From JANLSO01 sp031362405 (lineage in GTDB: Bacteria; Actinomycetota; Thermoleophilia; Miltoncostaeales; Miltoncostaeaceae): DNA of 25,349 nucleotides. Location of the stretch: positions 1 through 25,349 of the forward strand of contig JANLSO010000208.1 in NCBI GenBank assembly GCA_031362405.1, written 5' to 3'. The notes under the pieces are model-generated. The model did no database searches. It had not been told where the DNA came from and was given only the letters and a program-made list of their open reading frames with translations. The position numbers and the translations under genes were made by a program. Of the stretch, positions 7,436 to 14,326 are shown piece by piece; the stretch's first letter is position 1, and every line of letters begins with the position of its first letter.

Positions 7436-8314
7436 CTACTTACCTCCGAACAGGCGCTTCAGGAAGCTCATGAGCCCTCCGCTTTCTGCGACGACTTTCT
7501 CAACCTTGTCGACGGCTTCTTCGACAACGTCTCCCACGCGAGCGGCGACCGTCGCGGGCTCGGGTGTTGACCCGGAACCGTTTGTCGCGGTCGACGCGGC
7601 CGAAGCGGTACCACCACCGCCGGAGCCCGGGCCGACCCACTTCTCGAGCGCTTCCCAACCGGTGCCGCCCGCGGCGGCCGGGGGAGGTGCAGACGACGGG
7701 GCCGGGGCCGCGGAGGAGGCTGCCGCTGCGGCGCCACCACCCGAGCCCGGACCGACCCACTTGTCCAACGCTTCCCAGCCGGTCTTCGCTCCGCCTGACG
7801 CGGCCGGCGCCGCGGCGGCAGCCTCACTCGAATCGGAGCCGACCCACTTACCGAGAGCTTCCCAACCGGTCTTCCCACCGGCGGCGGCAGGAGCGGCGGC
7901 GGCAGCACCGGCAGAACCGGGGCCCACCCACTTCTCGAGCGCTTCCCAGCCCGTCCCACCGGCGGCGGCGGGAGGAGGTGCAGACGAGGCGGCGGGCGCC
8001 GCGGCAGCGGGAGCGGAGCTACCACCACCGGATCCCGAACCAACCCATTTACCCAGGGCCTCCCAACCGGTCTTGCCACCGGCGGCGGCAGGAGCGGCGG
8101 CGGCAGAGCCGGGGCCGACCCATTTCTCGAGGGCCTCCCAACCGGTCTTGGCTCCACCCGAGGCGGCAGGCGCGGCGGCGGTTTCTCCCGAGCCCGATCC
8201 CACCCATTTACCGAGGGCTTCCCAGCCGGTCGTCTGAGCACCACCGGCGATTGGAGGCAACAGGCGGAATTTCAACGTTCGGTTGTCGTCGCCCGTAATG
8301 TCGGTGCGCGGCAT
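7436..8314 (-). CDS. Seven-repeat GWEALxKWVG protein with Ala/Pro/Gly linkers, unknown function
   Basis: 292 residues from the ATG at 8314 (GGAGGAG 4 nt upstream). After a short N-terminus (MPRTDITGDDNRTLKFRLLPP, polar then basic/hydrophobic) come seven copies of an 11-residue unit TGWEAL(G/E/D)KWVG at residues 29, 57, 82, 121, 149, 178 and 218, each followed by (S/P)(G/D)S. They are joined by low-complexity Ala/Pro/Gly/Ser linkers of 14-29 residues. The C-terminus is a predicted helix (VGDVVEEAVDKVEKVVAE, 260-277) and an amphipathic basic tail LMSFLKRLFGGK (281-292). There is no signal peptide or transmembrane helix, so it is probably cytoplasmic, perhaps membrane-associated by the tail. I do not recognise the family. 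The two Trp per unit flank a short helix; the layout of sticky motifs on flexible spacers suggests a multivalent scaffold, but this is inference. Confidence 0.85.
   Translation of the reverse strand: MPRTDITGDDNRTLKFRLLPPIAGGAQTTGWEALGKWVGSGSGETAAAPAASGGAKTGWEALEKWVGPGSAAAAPAAAGGKTGWEALGKWVGSGSGGGSSAPAAAAPAASSAPPPAAAGGTGWEALEKWVGPGSAGAAAAAPAAAGGKTGWEALGKWVGSDSSEAAAAAPAASGGAKTGWEALDKWVGPGSGGGAAAAASSAAPAPSSAPPPAAAGGTGWEALEKWVGPGSGGGGTASAASTATNGSGSTPEPATVAARVGDVVEEAVDKVEKVVAESGGLMSFLKRLFGGK
7631..8230 (-). repeat. Array of seven in-frame coding repeats
   Basis: Seven near-identical coding units of the Trp-repeat gene, spaced 28, 25, 39, 28, 29 and 40 codons. The variable positions alternate: units 1, 3 and 5 read G then S (GKWVGS), units 2, 4, 6 and 7 read E or D then P (E/DKWVGP). 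Linkers recur in three types: ending ASGGAK after units 1 and 5, AAAGGK after 2 and 4, and SSAPPPAAAGG after 3 and 6. This indicates growth by duplication of blocks larger than one unit. Confidence 0.9.
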
Positions 8315-8379
8315 GTACTCCTCCACAAAGCTCTTCGGGCGGCTGTGACCGCGCCCGCCAGGTTGTGCGGGCCAGCACA

Positions 8380-8409
8380 AAGTTACGGTGTCGCGTATCG
8401 GCGGGTCAA
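8380..8409 (-). promoter_or_regulatory. Candidate promoter of the Trp-repeat gene
   Basis: Minus strand TTGACC (8409-8404), 18-nt spacer, TAACTT (8385-8380). The -35 matches consensus at 5 of 6 bases; the -10 fits TAnnnT. It would give a leader of about 60 nt and means the gene need not depend on rsgA transcription. Confidence 0.5.
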
Positions 8410-8426
8410 GGTTTCGACGCAGCGAT

Positions 8427-9248
8427 TCACGACAGTTTCGCGAGCATGCGGCGGTAGCTGTCGAGCCGTTCGGCGGTCACCACCTCCTCCACGGCACATC
8501 CGGCCTCTCCGGTATGGCGGCAGCCGCGGAACCGGCACTTCTCGGACGCGTCGAGAATCTCCGGAAAACCCTCGGCCAGCGTCCGCGCGTTGATCGGCGG
8601 CAGGTGGAACGTGCGCACGCCCGCGGTGTCAACGAGCGCGCCGCCGCCGGGAATCGGAATCAGGCGTGGGTCGCTCGTGGTGTGGCGACCCCTGCCGACC
8701 TTCTCACTGACCGCTCCGACCGCACGCTCAACACCGGTCATGGCCCGTGTCAGCGACGACTTCCCGACGCCCGAATGGCCGACGAGTGCTGCGATCCGGC
8801 CGGCGACGAGCTCGCGAACGCGGGCAACGAAGGCCGGGTCATCGGTCGAGCCCGCCAGCACCGGGTACCCGATCTTGGTGTAGATCGCCGTTGCACGGGC
8901 GATCTCATCCGTGTCGTGCGGGAGGTCGGTTTTCGTGATGACGATCGCGGCATCGAGGTCGCCGGCTTCGCCGGCGACCAAGTAGCGATCGATGAGTCGC
9001 GCCCGAAACGGAGGCTCGGTTGTCGAGGCGACAACGACGAGCAGGTCGGCGTTGGCCACGATCGGCCGCCCGGTGGGGCGCCGCGGTTCACCACGCGACA
9101 AGAGCGTGCGGCGAGGAAGAATCTCGGAAACCGTCACACCCGCGGCGTTCTGGCCGAGGGAGACGCGGTCTCCGGCGACGAGCGGCCCACCCGAGAGCCG
9201 CAGGGGGACGGCCAGCTCAACCTCCACGCCGTCAACCAGGACCGACAC
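8427..9248 (-). CDS. rsgA: Ribosome small-subunit GTPase RsgA (start codon uncertain)
   Basis: Circularly permuted GTPase that acts in late 30S subunit maturation. With the GTG at 9248 it has 273 residues: the OB-fold remainder, then GTPase motifs in permuted order G4 TKTDL (105-109), G1 GHSGVGKSS (157-165), G2 GRHTT (187-191), G3 DTAGV (207-211), and the zinc site Cys238, Cys243, His245, Cys251 (CRFRGCRHTGEAGC). The OB-fold homology clearly begins earlier, at about 9290 (ASGLILRVAGPSVSV), but no ATG, GTG or TTG exists in this frame between 9248 and the body of pyrE; the next is an ATG at 9611, deep inside pyrE. The true start may therefore be a rare codon (CTG at 9269 or ATC at 9272), or there is a sequence error or frameshift from pyrE. 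It lies immediately downstream of pyrE on the same strand. Confidence 0.9.
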   Translation of the reverse strand: MSVLVDGVEVELAVPLRLSGGPLVAGDRVSLGQNAAGVTVSEILPRRTLLSRGEPRRPTGRPIVANADLLVVVASTTEPPFRARLIDRYLVAGEAGDLDAAIVITKTDLPHDTDEIARATAIYTKIGYPVLAGSTDDPAFVARVRELVAGRIAALVGHSGVGKSSLTRAMTGVERAVGAVSEKVGRGRHTTSDPRLIPIPGGGALVDTAGVRTFHLPPINARTLAEGFPEILDASEKCRFRGCRHTGEAGCAVEEVVTAERLDSYRRMLAKLS

Positions 9249-9304
9249 GCTCGGCCCGGCAACGCGCAGGATAAGACCGGATGCGTCGGCGGCGTTCGTC
9301 GTGG

Positions 9305-9865
9305 CTACGCCGCCAAGAGCTCGGAGGCGGTGAACAGTGCGTGCAGTGGTGCGCCGTCGAGCAGGGGCTCCACCGCGTCGCGGCCGCCCTCTTCGCGATC
9401 GATCACCACGAGGGCCGCGACCACGACCCCGCCGGCCTGGCGGGCCTTCTCGATGGCGATCGCGAGTGAACCACCGCTGGTCAGCACGTCGTCGACGACG
9501 GCGACTGGCGTGCCTTCCTCTAAGAATGGGCCCTCGATCCACTGCTGGAGACCGTGCCTTTTGGCCTCCTTGCGCACGAAGAAGCCGGTGCAGCGGGTGC
9601 CCTCGGCCCACGCCGCCGCGCTCGCCGCGCAGACCAACGGGTCGGCCCCGAGGGTGAGGCCACCGACCGCGGCGGGCGCCGAGGGCGCGAGCAGTTCCCA
9701 GGTAAGTGCTCCCGAAAGGGCGGCGCCCTCGGGGTCGAGCAGCACCTGGCGGGCGTCAAAGTAGTACTCAGAACGCCGGCCAGACGAAAGCAGCACCGAC
9801 TCTCTGATGAGGGCGTTCTCGCTCAAGATGCGCCGCAGGCGGTCACGGGTGGTGGACGTCGTCAT
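9305..9865 (-). CDS. pyrE: Orotate phosphoribosyltransferase
   Basis: 186 residues. Transfers the phosphoribosyl group of PRPP to orotate, the fifth step of de novo UMP synthesis. Seen: SGRRSEYYFDARQVLLDPEG (28-47) of the substrate hood, FFVRKEAKRHG (95-105) with the catalytic Lys, and the PRPP-binding loop VAVVDDVLTSGGS (121-133). The ATG at 9865 starts MTTSTTRDRLRRILSENALI as expected. Only AGGA lies just ahead of it, and TAGGGT ends 8 nt upstream, so the message may be leaderless or nearly so. The frame is open far upstream but only across the divergent nfu-like gene. rsgA follows in the -1 frame without a clear start. Confidence 0.93.
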   Translation of the reverse strand: MTTSTTRDRLRRILSENALIRESVLLSSGRRSEYYFDARQVLLDPEGAALSGALTWELLAPSAPAAVGGLTLGADPLVCAASAAAWAEGTRCTGFFVRKEAKRHGLQQWIEGPFLEEGTPVAVVDDVLTSGGSLAIAIEKARQAGGVVVAALVVIDREEGGRDAVEPLLDGAPLHALFTASELLAA

Positions 9866-9938
9866 ATCCTGAGACCCTACCCGGCCCCTGCTCGATAGGC
9901 TCGGAGCGGTAAACGATGCTCCGCGACGAAAGGCACCG

Positions 9939-10208
9939 ATGGTCGACGTGACACCCGAGGGGACGCCCAACCCCAACGCGATCAAGTTCACGCTCGACCG
10001 TCCGGCGACCGAGGGCCGTGGCCTGACGTTCCGCGAGGGCTCCGACGCCCAGGCCTTTCCCCTGGGCGCACGCCTTTTCGCCCTTGACGGTGTGACGAAC
10101 GTTTTCGCGACCTCGAACTTCGTGAGTGTCACCAAAGAGGATGGCGTCGACTGGGGCGACCTGGTGCCCGAGGTGGTGGCGGTACTCGAGGAGCACTTCG
10201 TCTCGTGA
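9939..10208 (+). CDS. Nfu/NifU N-terminal domain protein
   Basis: 89 residues, a stand-alone Nfu_N-type domain. The opening EGTPNPNAIKFTLDRP (7-22) is the family signature TPNPNALKF; FPLGARLFALDGVTNVFATSNFVSVTK (41-67) matches the core in which the chain precedes the Fe-S scaffold domain in full Nfu proteins. The Cys-x-x-Cys cluster ligands of the Nfu C-terminal domain are absent: there is no Cys at all. It may assist iron-sulfur cluster assembly or transfer, but stand-alone versions are uncharacterised. ATG at 9939 with AAAGG 6 nt upstream. It is divergent from pyrE and overlaps the next gene by 4 nt (GTGA). Confidence 0.8.
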   Translation: MVDVTPEGTPNPNAIKFTLDRPATEGRGLTFREGSDAQAFPLGARLFALDGVTNVFATSNFVSVTKEDGVDWGDLVPEVVAVLEEHFVS

Positions 10209-10432
10209 GCAGCACCACCGGCCTGATCTTCAGCTACGCGATCGGCCTGATCTTCCTGGTCGGCGGGCTGATCTTCATCTTCTTCCTCGACGACCAGAAC
10301 CTCACGTTCGGGATCCCATACCTGCTGCTGGGGGCCACGATCGTCTACGGGATGTACAGCGGCCGCAAACGCAGGAAGCGCCGCGAGGCGCGCGAGGCTG
10401 CCGCCCTCGCCGAACAGCAACCCACGGCCTGA
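10205..10432 (+). CDS. Small two-helix membrane protein, unknown function
   Basis: 75 residues, GTG start overlapping the stop of the Nfu_N gene (GTGA), so translation is coupled. Two hydrophobic helices are clear: residues 7-28 (IFSYAIGLIFLVGGLIFIFFL) and 34-51 (FGIPYLLLGATIVYGMYS). They are followed by a strongly basic segment GRKRRKRREAREAAA, which by the positive-inside rule would put both ends in the cytoplasm. I do not recognise a family. The gene ends directly against the convergent secreted-protein gene: the two stop codons are adjacent at 10432/10433. Confidence 0.8.
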   Translation: MSSTTGLIFSYAIGLIFLVGGLIFIFFLDDQNLTFGIPYLLLGATIVYGMYSGRKRRKRREAREAAALAEQQPTA

Positions 10433-10867
10433 TCAGCGGAACGGCAGCCGCAGAGTCCGCATCGCCCGATCGCGGGCGGAACCGACTCCGCGCACACGAA
10501 CCTCGTAGCGCAGCACGTAGACCGCCCGCGGATCGGTCTCGCCGATCGGGATCCGCGCCGAGGCGAAGTACTTTCCCGGCTCGTCGACCTCGGCGGGAGG
10601 GCGCACCTCGGCTACTACCCGGCCCCCGGGGCCGAGCACTCGGGCACGTCGGCTGACCTTCATCGTCGGCTCACCTGCGATTCGGTAGCGGACCACGTAG
10701 AGGTAGGCCGTGTCGCGCGAGAACGGAGCCGTCGCGGGGCGTCGGTCGTTGGCGGTGATGACCCGCACGCTGGTGATGTGCACCGAAACCCGTGCCTGAG
10801 CCAGCGCCGGGGCACTCGCGGCGACCAGCGCGGTGATGAGGACGCACCTGAACACGCGAGCGATCAT
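10433..10867 (-). CDS. Secreted protein coupled to a two-component system
   Basis: 144 residues. A Sec signal peptide is visible: MIARVFRC basic start, hydrophobic VLITALVAASAPALAQA and a probable cleavage after Ala25 (ALAQA). The mature 119 residues look like one beta-rich domain with paired strands (AYLYVVRYRIAG, AVYVLRYEVRV), compatible with an Ig-like or transthyretin-like fold; no known family is recognised. The ATG overlaps the stop of the sensor kinase gene by 4 nt (ATGA), making it the third gene of a regulator-kinase-secreted protein operon. It may modulate the extracellular sensor domain of that kinase, by analogy with other accessory proteins encoded beside kinases. This is inference from position only. 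Confidence 0.75.
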   Translation of the reverse strand: MIARVFRCVLITALVAASAPALAQARVSVHITSVRVITANDRRPATAPFSRDTAYLYVVRYRIAGEPTMKVSRRARVLGPGGRVVAEVRPPAEVDEPGKYFASARIPIGETDPRAVYVLRYEVRVRGVGSARDRAMRTLRLPFR

Positions 10868-12210
10868 TCGGCCGCCACCGCGGGTGACGGAACTCGGGCA
10901 CGACCGGGGGCCATTGCGGGAAGGAACACCGTGAACGTCGAACCGCTGCCGACGGTGCTGCGCACCGCGACCCGACCTCCGAGAAGTACGGCCAACCGCT
11001 TGACGATCGACAAGCCGAGCCCCGATCCCGCCTCGCCCGATCGGTTGCGGGCCGAGTCGACCCGAAAGAGCCGGTCGAAGAGATACGGCACGTGTTCGGG
11101 CGGGATCCCGACGCCGGTGTCGGCGACCTCCACGAATGCCTCGCTGCCACGCTTGCCCGTGCGCAGGGTCACGGTTCCGTCGGCGGGGGTAGCCTTGAGC
11201 GCATTGGAGACGAGGTTCGCAAGGATCGTCGTGACATGGGCCGGGTCAGTGGCGACGGTCACGGATTCTCCGATGACGTCAAGCGCGACGGTGCGGTCTT
11301 CTGCGTCGACGGCTTGGCGGGCGACCGCCTCGCGAGCGATATCAGCCAGGTCGGTCAGCTCGACGCGAAGCGGCGGGTCGAGGTCGAGCCACGTGAGTTC
11401 TTGCAGATCGCGCACCAGTTCGCGCAATCGTGTCGCCTCCAGCCGGATGAACTCGGCCGCTTCGGTGCGATCTTCGTCGGAGCGCGCCGTGCCGTCTTCG
11501 AGAGCGGCTGCGAAGCCCTCGATGGCCGTGACGGGTGTTCGCAGCTCATGGGCGACGTCGGCGAGGAACTCGCGCTGGCGGGCATCCGCCGCCTCGAGGC
11601 GCGAGGTCATGCCGTTGAATGCGTGACCGAGCCGGCCGACCTCGTCATCACTGACCGGTGTGCGCACCGAAAGATCGCCTGCGGCAACACGTTCGGCGGT
11701 GTCGGCGAGCGTCCGCAGGCTCGTCCGCAGGCGTCGGCCAAGGCCAAGCGCGACGAGCCACACCGTCGTCGCGATACCGATCAAGCCGGCGCTCAGGAGG
11801 GCGTAGAGACGCCACGAATCGATCGTGCTGACCGGGTCGACCCGTTCGAGGGTGACGACGATCTCCCCACGGGTCGCGGTGGCTCTGGCCGAATAGGAGG
11901 GCGCGCTCACCCGGTTCCAGTAGACGTTGACTCCCTCGACGGTCACCCTAAGGCTGGCATCGGGTACGAGCTTGCCGGCGACGCTGGCGTTGGGGCCGAC
12001 GCGACCGGGCCCTCCCCGGGCAATAAACGTCGCGACCTCCTCGACCTGCGCCGAAAGAGATCGCTGGACCTCCTGTTGGGCGCGATCGTTGACGATGCTG
12101 AGAATCACGCCCTCGATGACGACGATCGAGATCACGAGCACCAGCACGATGCCGACCGCGAATCGGGCTTGGAGGCTGTGCGGCCGCAGGCGGTCGAGCA
12201 GCCGGCGCAT
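10864..12210 (-). CDS. Membrane sensor histidine kinase (HisKA/HATPase)
   Basis: 448 residues. Order: transmembrane helix 1 (about 17-38), extracytoplasmic sensor region (about 39-133, no recognised domain), transmembrane helix 2 (135-157), HAMP linker (157-212), dimerisation helix with phospho-acceptor His221 in FLADVAHELRTPV, N-box NLVSNALKAT (332-341), G1 DTGVGIP (364-370), F box LFDRLFR, G2 GSGLGLSIVKR (395-405). It should autophosphorylate and pass phosphate to the OmpR-type regulator encoded just upstream, with which it shares a 1-nt overlap (TAATG). The stimulus cannot be told from the sequence. Confidence 0.95.
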   Translation of the reverse strand: MRRLLDRLRPHSLQARFAVGIVLVLVISIVVIEGVILSIVNDRAQQEVQRSLSAQVEEVATFIARGGPGRVGPNASVAGKLVPDASLRVTVEGVNVYWNRVSAPSYSARATATRGEIVVTLERVDPVSTIDSWRLYALLSAGLIGIATTVWLVALGLGRRLRTSLRTLADTAERVAAGDLSVRTPVSDDEVGRLGHAFNGMTSRLEAADARQREFLADVAHELRTPVTAIEGFAAALEDGTARSDEDRTEAAEFIRLEATRLRELVRDLQELTWLDLDPPLRVELTDLADIAREAVARQAVDAEDRTVALDVIGESVTVATDPAHVTTILANLVSNALKATPADGTVTLRTGKRGSEAFVEVADTGVGIPPEHVPYLFDRLFRVDSARNRSGEAGSGLGLSIVKRLAVLLGGRVAVRSTVGSGSTFTVFLPAMAPGRARVPSPAVAAE

Positions 12211-12890
12211 TACTTCACGGGCTCCATTTTGTAGCCGACCCCGCGGACCGCGACGATGCCGATGTCTTCACCCATCTTGCGGCGCAGGTTTGCCACGTGG
12301 ACGTCGACCGTCTTGGCGCCGACCGCCGACTGGTATCCCCAGACCTTCTCCAGAAGCCGCTCGCGGGTGTAGACGACGCGAGGGTGGGCGGCGAGCTCGT
12401 TGAGGAGGTCGAACTCGAGGCGCGTCAGCTCGATCTCACGACCTCCGCGCGTGACCCGCCGGGCGGCGGGTTCGATCTCGACGTCGCCCGCGGTGATCAC
12501 CCGTGCGGGATCTTCCGGGGCGGAGGTGCGCCGCAGAACAGCCTTGACGCGGGCGACGACCTCGATCGGCGAGAATGGCTTTGTGACGTAGTCGTCGGCG
12601 CCGAGTTCCAGGCCCGTGACCCGATGAGCCTCCTCGCTGCGCGCCGTGATCATCACGACGGGCACGTTCCCGATGTCGCGAATACGCCGACAGACCTCGA
12701 AGCCGTCGATCTCGGGGAGCATCAGATCGAGCAGGACAAGGTCGATCCCGCCGCGGCGTACCTGGTCGACCGCGTCCAGTCCGTCGGCGGCCTCGGCGAC
12801 CGTGAAACCCGCGTCGCTGAGGTACATGCGCAGCAGTCGACGGATCGCGCGCTCGTCGTCGACCACCAAGATATGCCCGCGGCTCGCCAT
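12210..12890 (-). CDS. OmpR/PhoB-family response regulator
   Basis: 226 residues: receiver domain (5-118) with acidic pair Asp11-Asp12, phospho-acceptor Asp55 in LVLLDLMLPE, Thr82 in MITARS and Lys104 in YVTKPFSP; then a winged-helix DNA-binding domain (about 130-224) with ELTRLEFDLL, RERLLEKVWGY, TVDVHVANLRRKMG and VRGVGYKM. The start at 12890 (MASRGHILVVDDE) is preferred over an upstream in-frame ATG at 12962 because the receiver begins there and an AATACT box ends 7 nt ahead, which suits a leaderless message. Its stop overlaps the kinase ATG by one base. It likely controls its own operon and other genes. Confidence 0.95.
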   Translation of the reverse strand: MASRGHILVVDDERAIRRLLRMYLSDAGFTVAEAADGLDAVDQVRRGGIDLVLLDLMLPEIDGFEVCRRIRDIGNVPVVMITARSEEAHRVTGLELGADDYVTKPFSPIEVVARVKAVLRRTSAPEDPARVITAGDVEIEPAARRVTRGGREIELTRLEFDLLNELAAHPRVVYTRERLLEKVWGYQSAVGAKTVDVHVANLRRKMGEDIGIVAVRGVGYKMEPVK

Positions 12891-12897
12891 TGCCGCG

Positions 12898-12903
12898 AGT
12901 ATT
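12898..12903 (-). promoter_or_regulatory. -10 box for leaderless response-regulator mRNA
   Basis: Minus strand AATACT, 4 of 6 bases of TATAAT, ends 7 nt before the ATG at 12890. No Shine-Dalgarno lies between, and no convincing -35 is seen. Confidence 0.4.
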
Positions 12904-12953
12904 GCACCGCCCAGCCTCGTGACCTCCCCGCAGGCGCAAGCGTTGGCCAGGTC

Positions 12954-12982
12954 TTGATTCACCCCACCCGGCGCCCTACCGT
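12954..12982 (+). promoter_or_regulatory. tRNA-Phe promoter
   Basis: TTGATT (12954-12959), 17-nt spacer, TACCGT (12977-12982), followed 11 nt later by the tRNA 5' end. Confidence 0.55.
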
Positions 12983-12993
12983 TTCCAGTCCCT

Positions 12994-13066
12994 GGCGGGA
13001 TAGCTCAGTTGGTAGAGCACACGACTGAAAATCGTGGTGTCCCCAGTTCGAATCTGGGTCCCGCCA
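12994..13066 (+). tRNA. tRNA-Phe (anticodon GAA)
   Basis: 73 nt. Acceptor GGCGGGA (12994-13000) pairs with TCCCGCC (13059-13065), discriminator A13066. D-arm GCTC/GAGC, anticodon stem CACGA/TCGTG with loop CTGAAAA (GAA at 13027-13029), variable loop GTGTC, T-arm CCCAG-TTCGAAT-CTGGG. The 3' CCA is not encoded, so it must be added after transcription. No second copy of the 3' end, as left by tRNA-targeting integration, was seen in the rest of the window. Confidence 0.98.
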
Positions 13067-13101
13067 TTTCTGATCGCGCCGAGCAGTGGCATGCTCCCCC
13101 C

Positions 13102-14286
13102 ATGGACGAGTACGCGCACATCTTGGCGCTTGCCTGCCGAGCCAGAAGCTCGTGGACCTCGCTCGTCGGGACGATGGTCACGTGGAACCATCACGCCCGC
13201 ACCACGGAGGCGATGCGACGCACGGAGAAAGCGCGGAATCAGAGCGGATCGACGGTCCACGCCGAGATCTCCAGCGACAGTGGCGAAGAGCCTCCCGAAG
13301 AGCAGGAGGCGGTGACGCGTCTCTGGATCAATCTGCCGTCGAGGGCACGCAGCGAGCACCGGCAGTCCGGCGACGGCGCCCGGCCGGATTTCGAGAATAC
13401 GGTCGTGATCGATGGCGACACGTTCTGGAGCTACGACAGCTACAGCGGCGCGATGACCAACGACGGCGACCAAAGCCATCAGTCGGGGATCGATACCCGA
13501 CTTCTCGATCCTGTTTCCCTCCTCGCCGCAAGCACGGTCGAGGTCCTCGGGGAGGCGACGATCGCCGGCCGAGTCGGGCTCCGCCTTCGCCTCACGCCGC
13601 AGCCGCGGTCGCTCCTGACCAGCGACGAAATGCACGTCCACTGGAGCGTGTGCCCACGCGAGGTGGTTCTCGATACCGAGCGCGGTGTGCTTCTCAGCGA
13701 CACGTCCCTGCTTGACGACGAACCGTTCAGCCGCGTCGAGTTCACAGAGATCGCATTCGACGTAGTTATCCCCCCAGAGCGCCTCACGTTCACACCACCG
13801 ACCGGGGAAGAAGTTCGCAACGTACGAGACGTCTTCTCCCAGAGCACCAACCGACCTCTCCACGAGGTTGCCGGGGCTGCGTCGTTCACGGTGTTCGCGT
13901 CCGCCAGGGCCCCAGAGGGATGGACGTTGAACGCGAACTACTCCGAGGCGAACGAACGCCCGGCGATGCCGGAGATGGCGCATTTGTTCTATGCCTCGAA
14001 CGAGGCGAGCGCGCAGATCAACGTCAACCAGCGTTCCGCCGAGGAGACCGGCACGAGCGACTTCATTCCGCAAGAGTGCAAATGGCAGCACGAGACTCGA
14101 GACGATCGCGAGTATCGACTCTGGGAGCCAGGCGAGGAAGACTGGCCGATGTCGCGACAGGTCGTCTTCGAAGAGGCTGGTACCCGCGTTCAGCTCATAG
14201 GCAACGGCCTCGACATGGACGCTCTGCTCGCCTTCGCCGAGACCTTCGCGCCCGCGCCGACAGAGCCGCCGAATCTGACGACGTAG
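13102..14286 (+). CDS. LolA/RseB-like two-domain protein without signal peptide
   Basis: 394 residues from the ATG at 13102; an earlier in-frame GTG at 13009 would read through tRNA-Phe and is rejected. The N-terminal half resembles LolA/RseB-type outer-membrane lipoprotein-sorting domains as found in actinobacteria: LWINLPSRARSEH (78-90), DGDTFWSYDS, GIDTRLLDPVSLLA, a strand with TIAGRVGLRLRL, VVLDTERGVLL and FDVVIPPERLTFTPPTGEEV. The C-terminal half (about 265-390) resembles DUF4367-like domains (FTVFASARAPEGWTL, GTRVQLIGNGLDMDALLAFAETF). Most relatives are exported; here no signal peptide or transmembrane helix is present and the first 40 residues are hydrophilic, so the protein is probably cytoplasmic. 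No Shine-Dalgarno is obvious. It begins 36 nt after tRNA-Phe. Confidence 0.75.
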   Translation: MDEYAHILALACRARSSWTSLVGTMVTWNHHARTTEAMRRTEKARNQSGSTVHAEISSDSGEEPPEEQEAVTRLWINLPSRARSEHRQSGDGARPDFENTVVIDGDTFWSYDSYSGAMTNDGDQSHQSGIDTRLLDPVSLLAASTVEVLGEATIAGRVGLRLRLTPQPRSLLTSDEMHVHWSVCPREVVLDTERGVLLSDTSLLDDEPFSRVEFTEIAFDVVIPPERLTFTPPTGEEVRNVRDVFSQSTNRPLHEVAGAASFTVFASARAPEGWTLNANYSEANERPAMPEMAHLFYASNEASAQINVNQRSAEETGTSDFIPQECKWQHETRDDREYRLWEPGEEDWPMSRQVVFEEAGTRVQLIGNGLDMDALLAFAETFAPAPTEPPNLTT

Positions 14287-14326
14287 TGGGCCGAGTCGGG
14301 ACCCAGGCCATCGAGCCGCCGGGACG

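Noticed and set aside
7564..8298. Plus-strand and alternative minus frames across the Trp-repeat gene
   Set aside because: They are Arg/Pro-rich shadows caused by the GC-rich repeats; only the 7436-8314 frame shows the ordered Trp units and has a Shine-Dalgarno.
9249..9611. ATG at 9611 as the rsgA start (394 residues)
   Set aside because: The first 92 residues would be Arg-rich out-of-frame pyrE sequence with no similarity to RsgA.
13009..13101. In-frame extension of the LolA-like protein starting MVEHTTENRG
   Set aside because: It is the translation of tRNA-Phe itself, a well-known annotation artefact; the gene starts at 13102.
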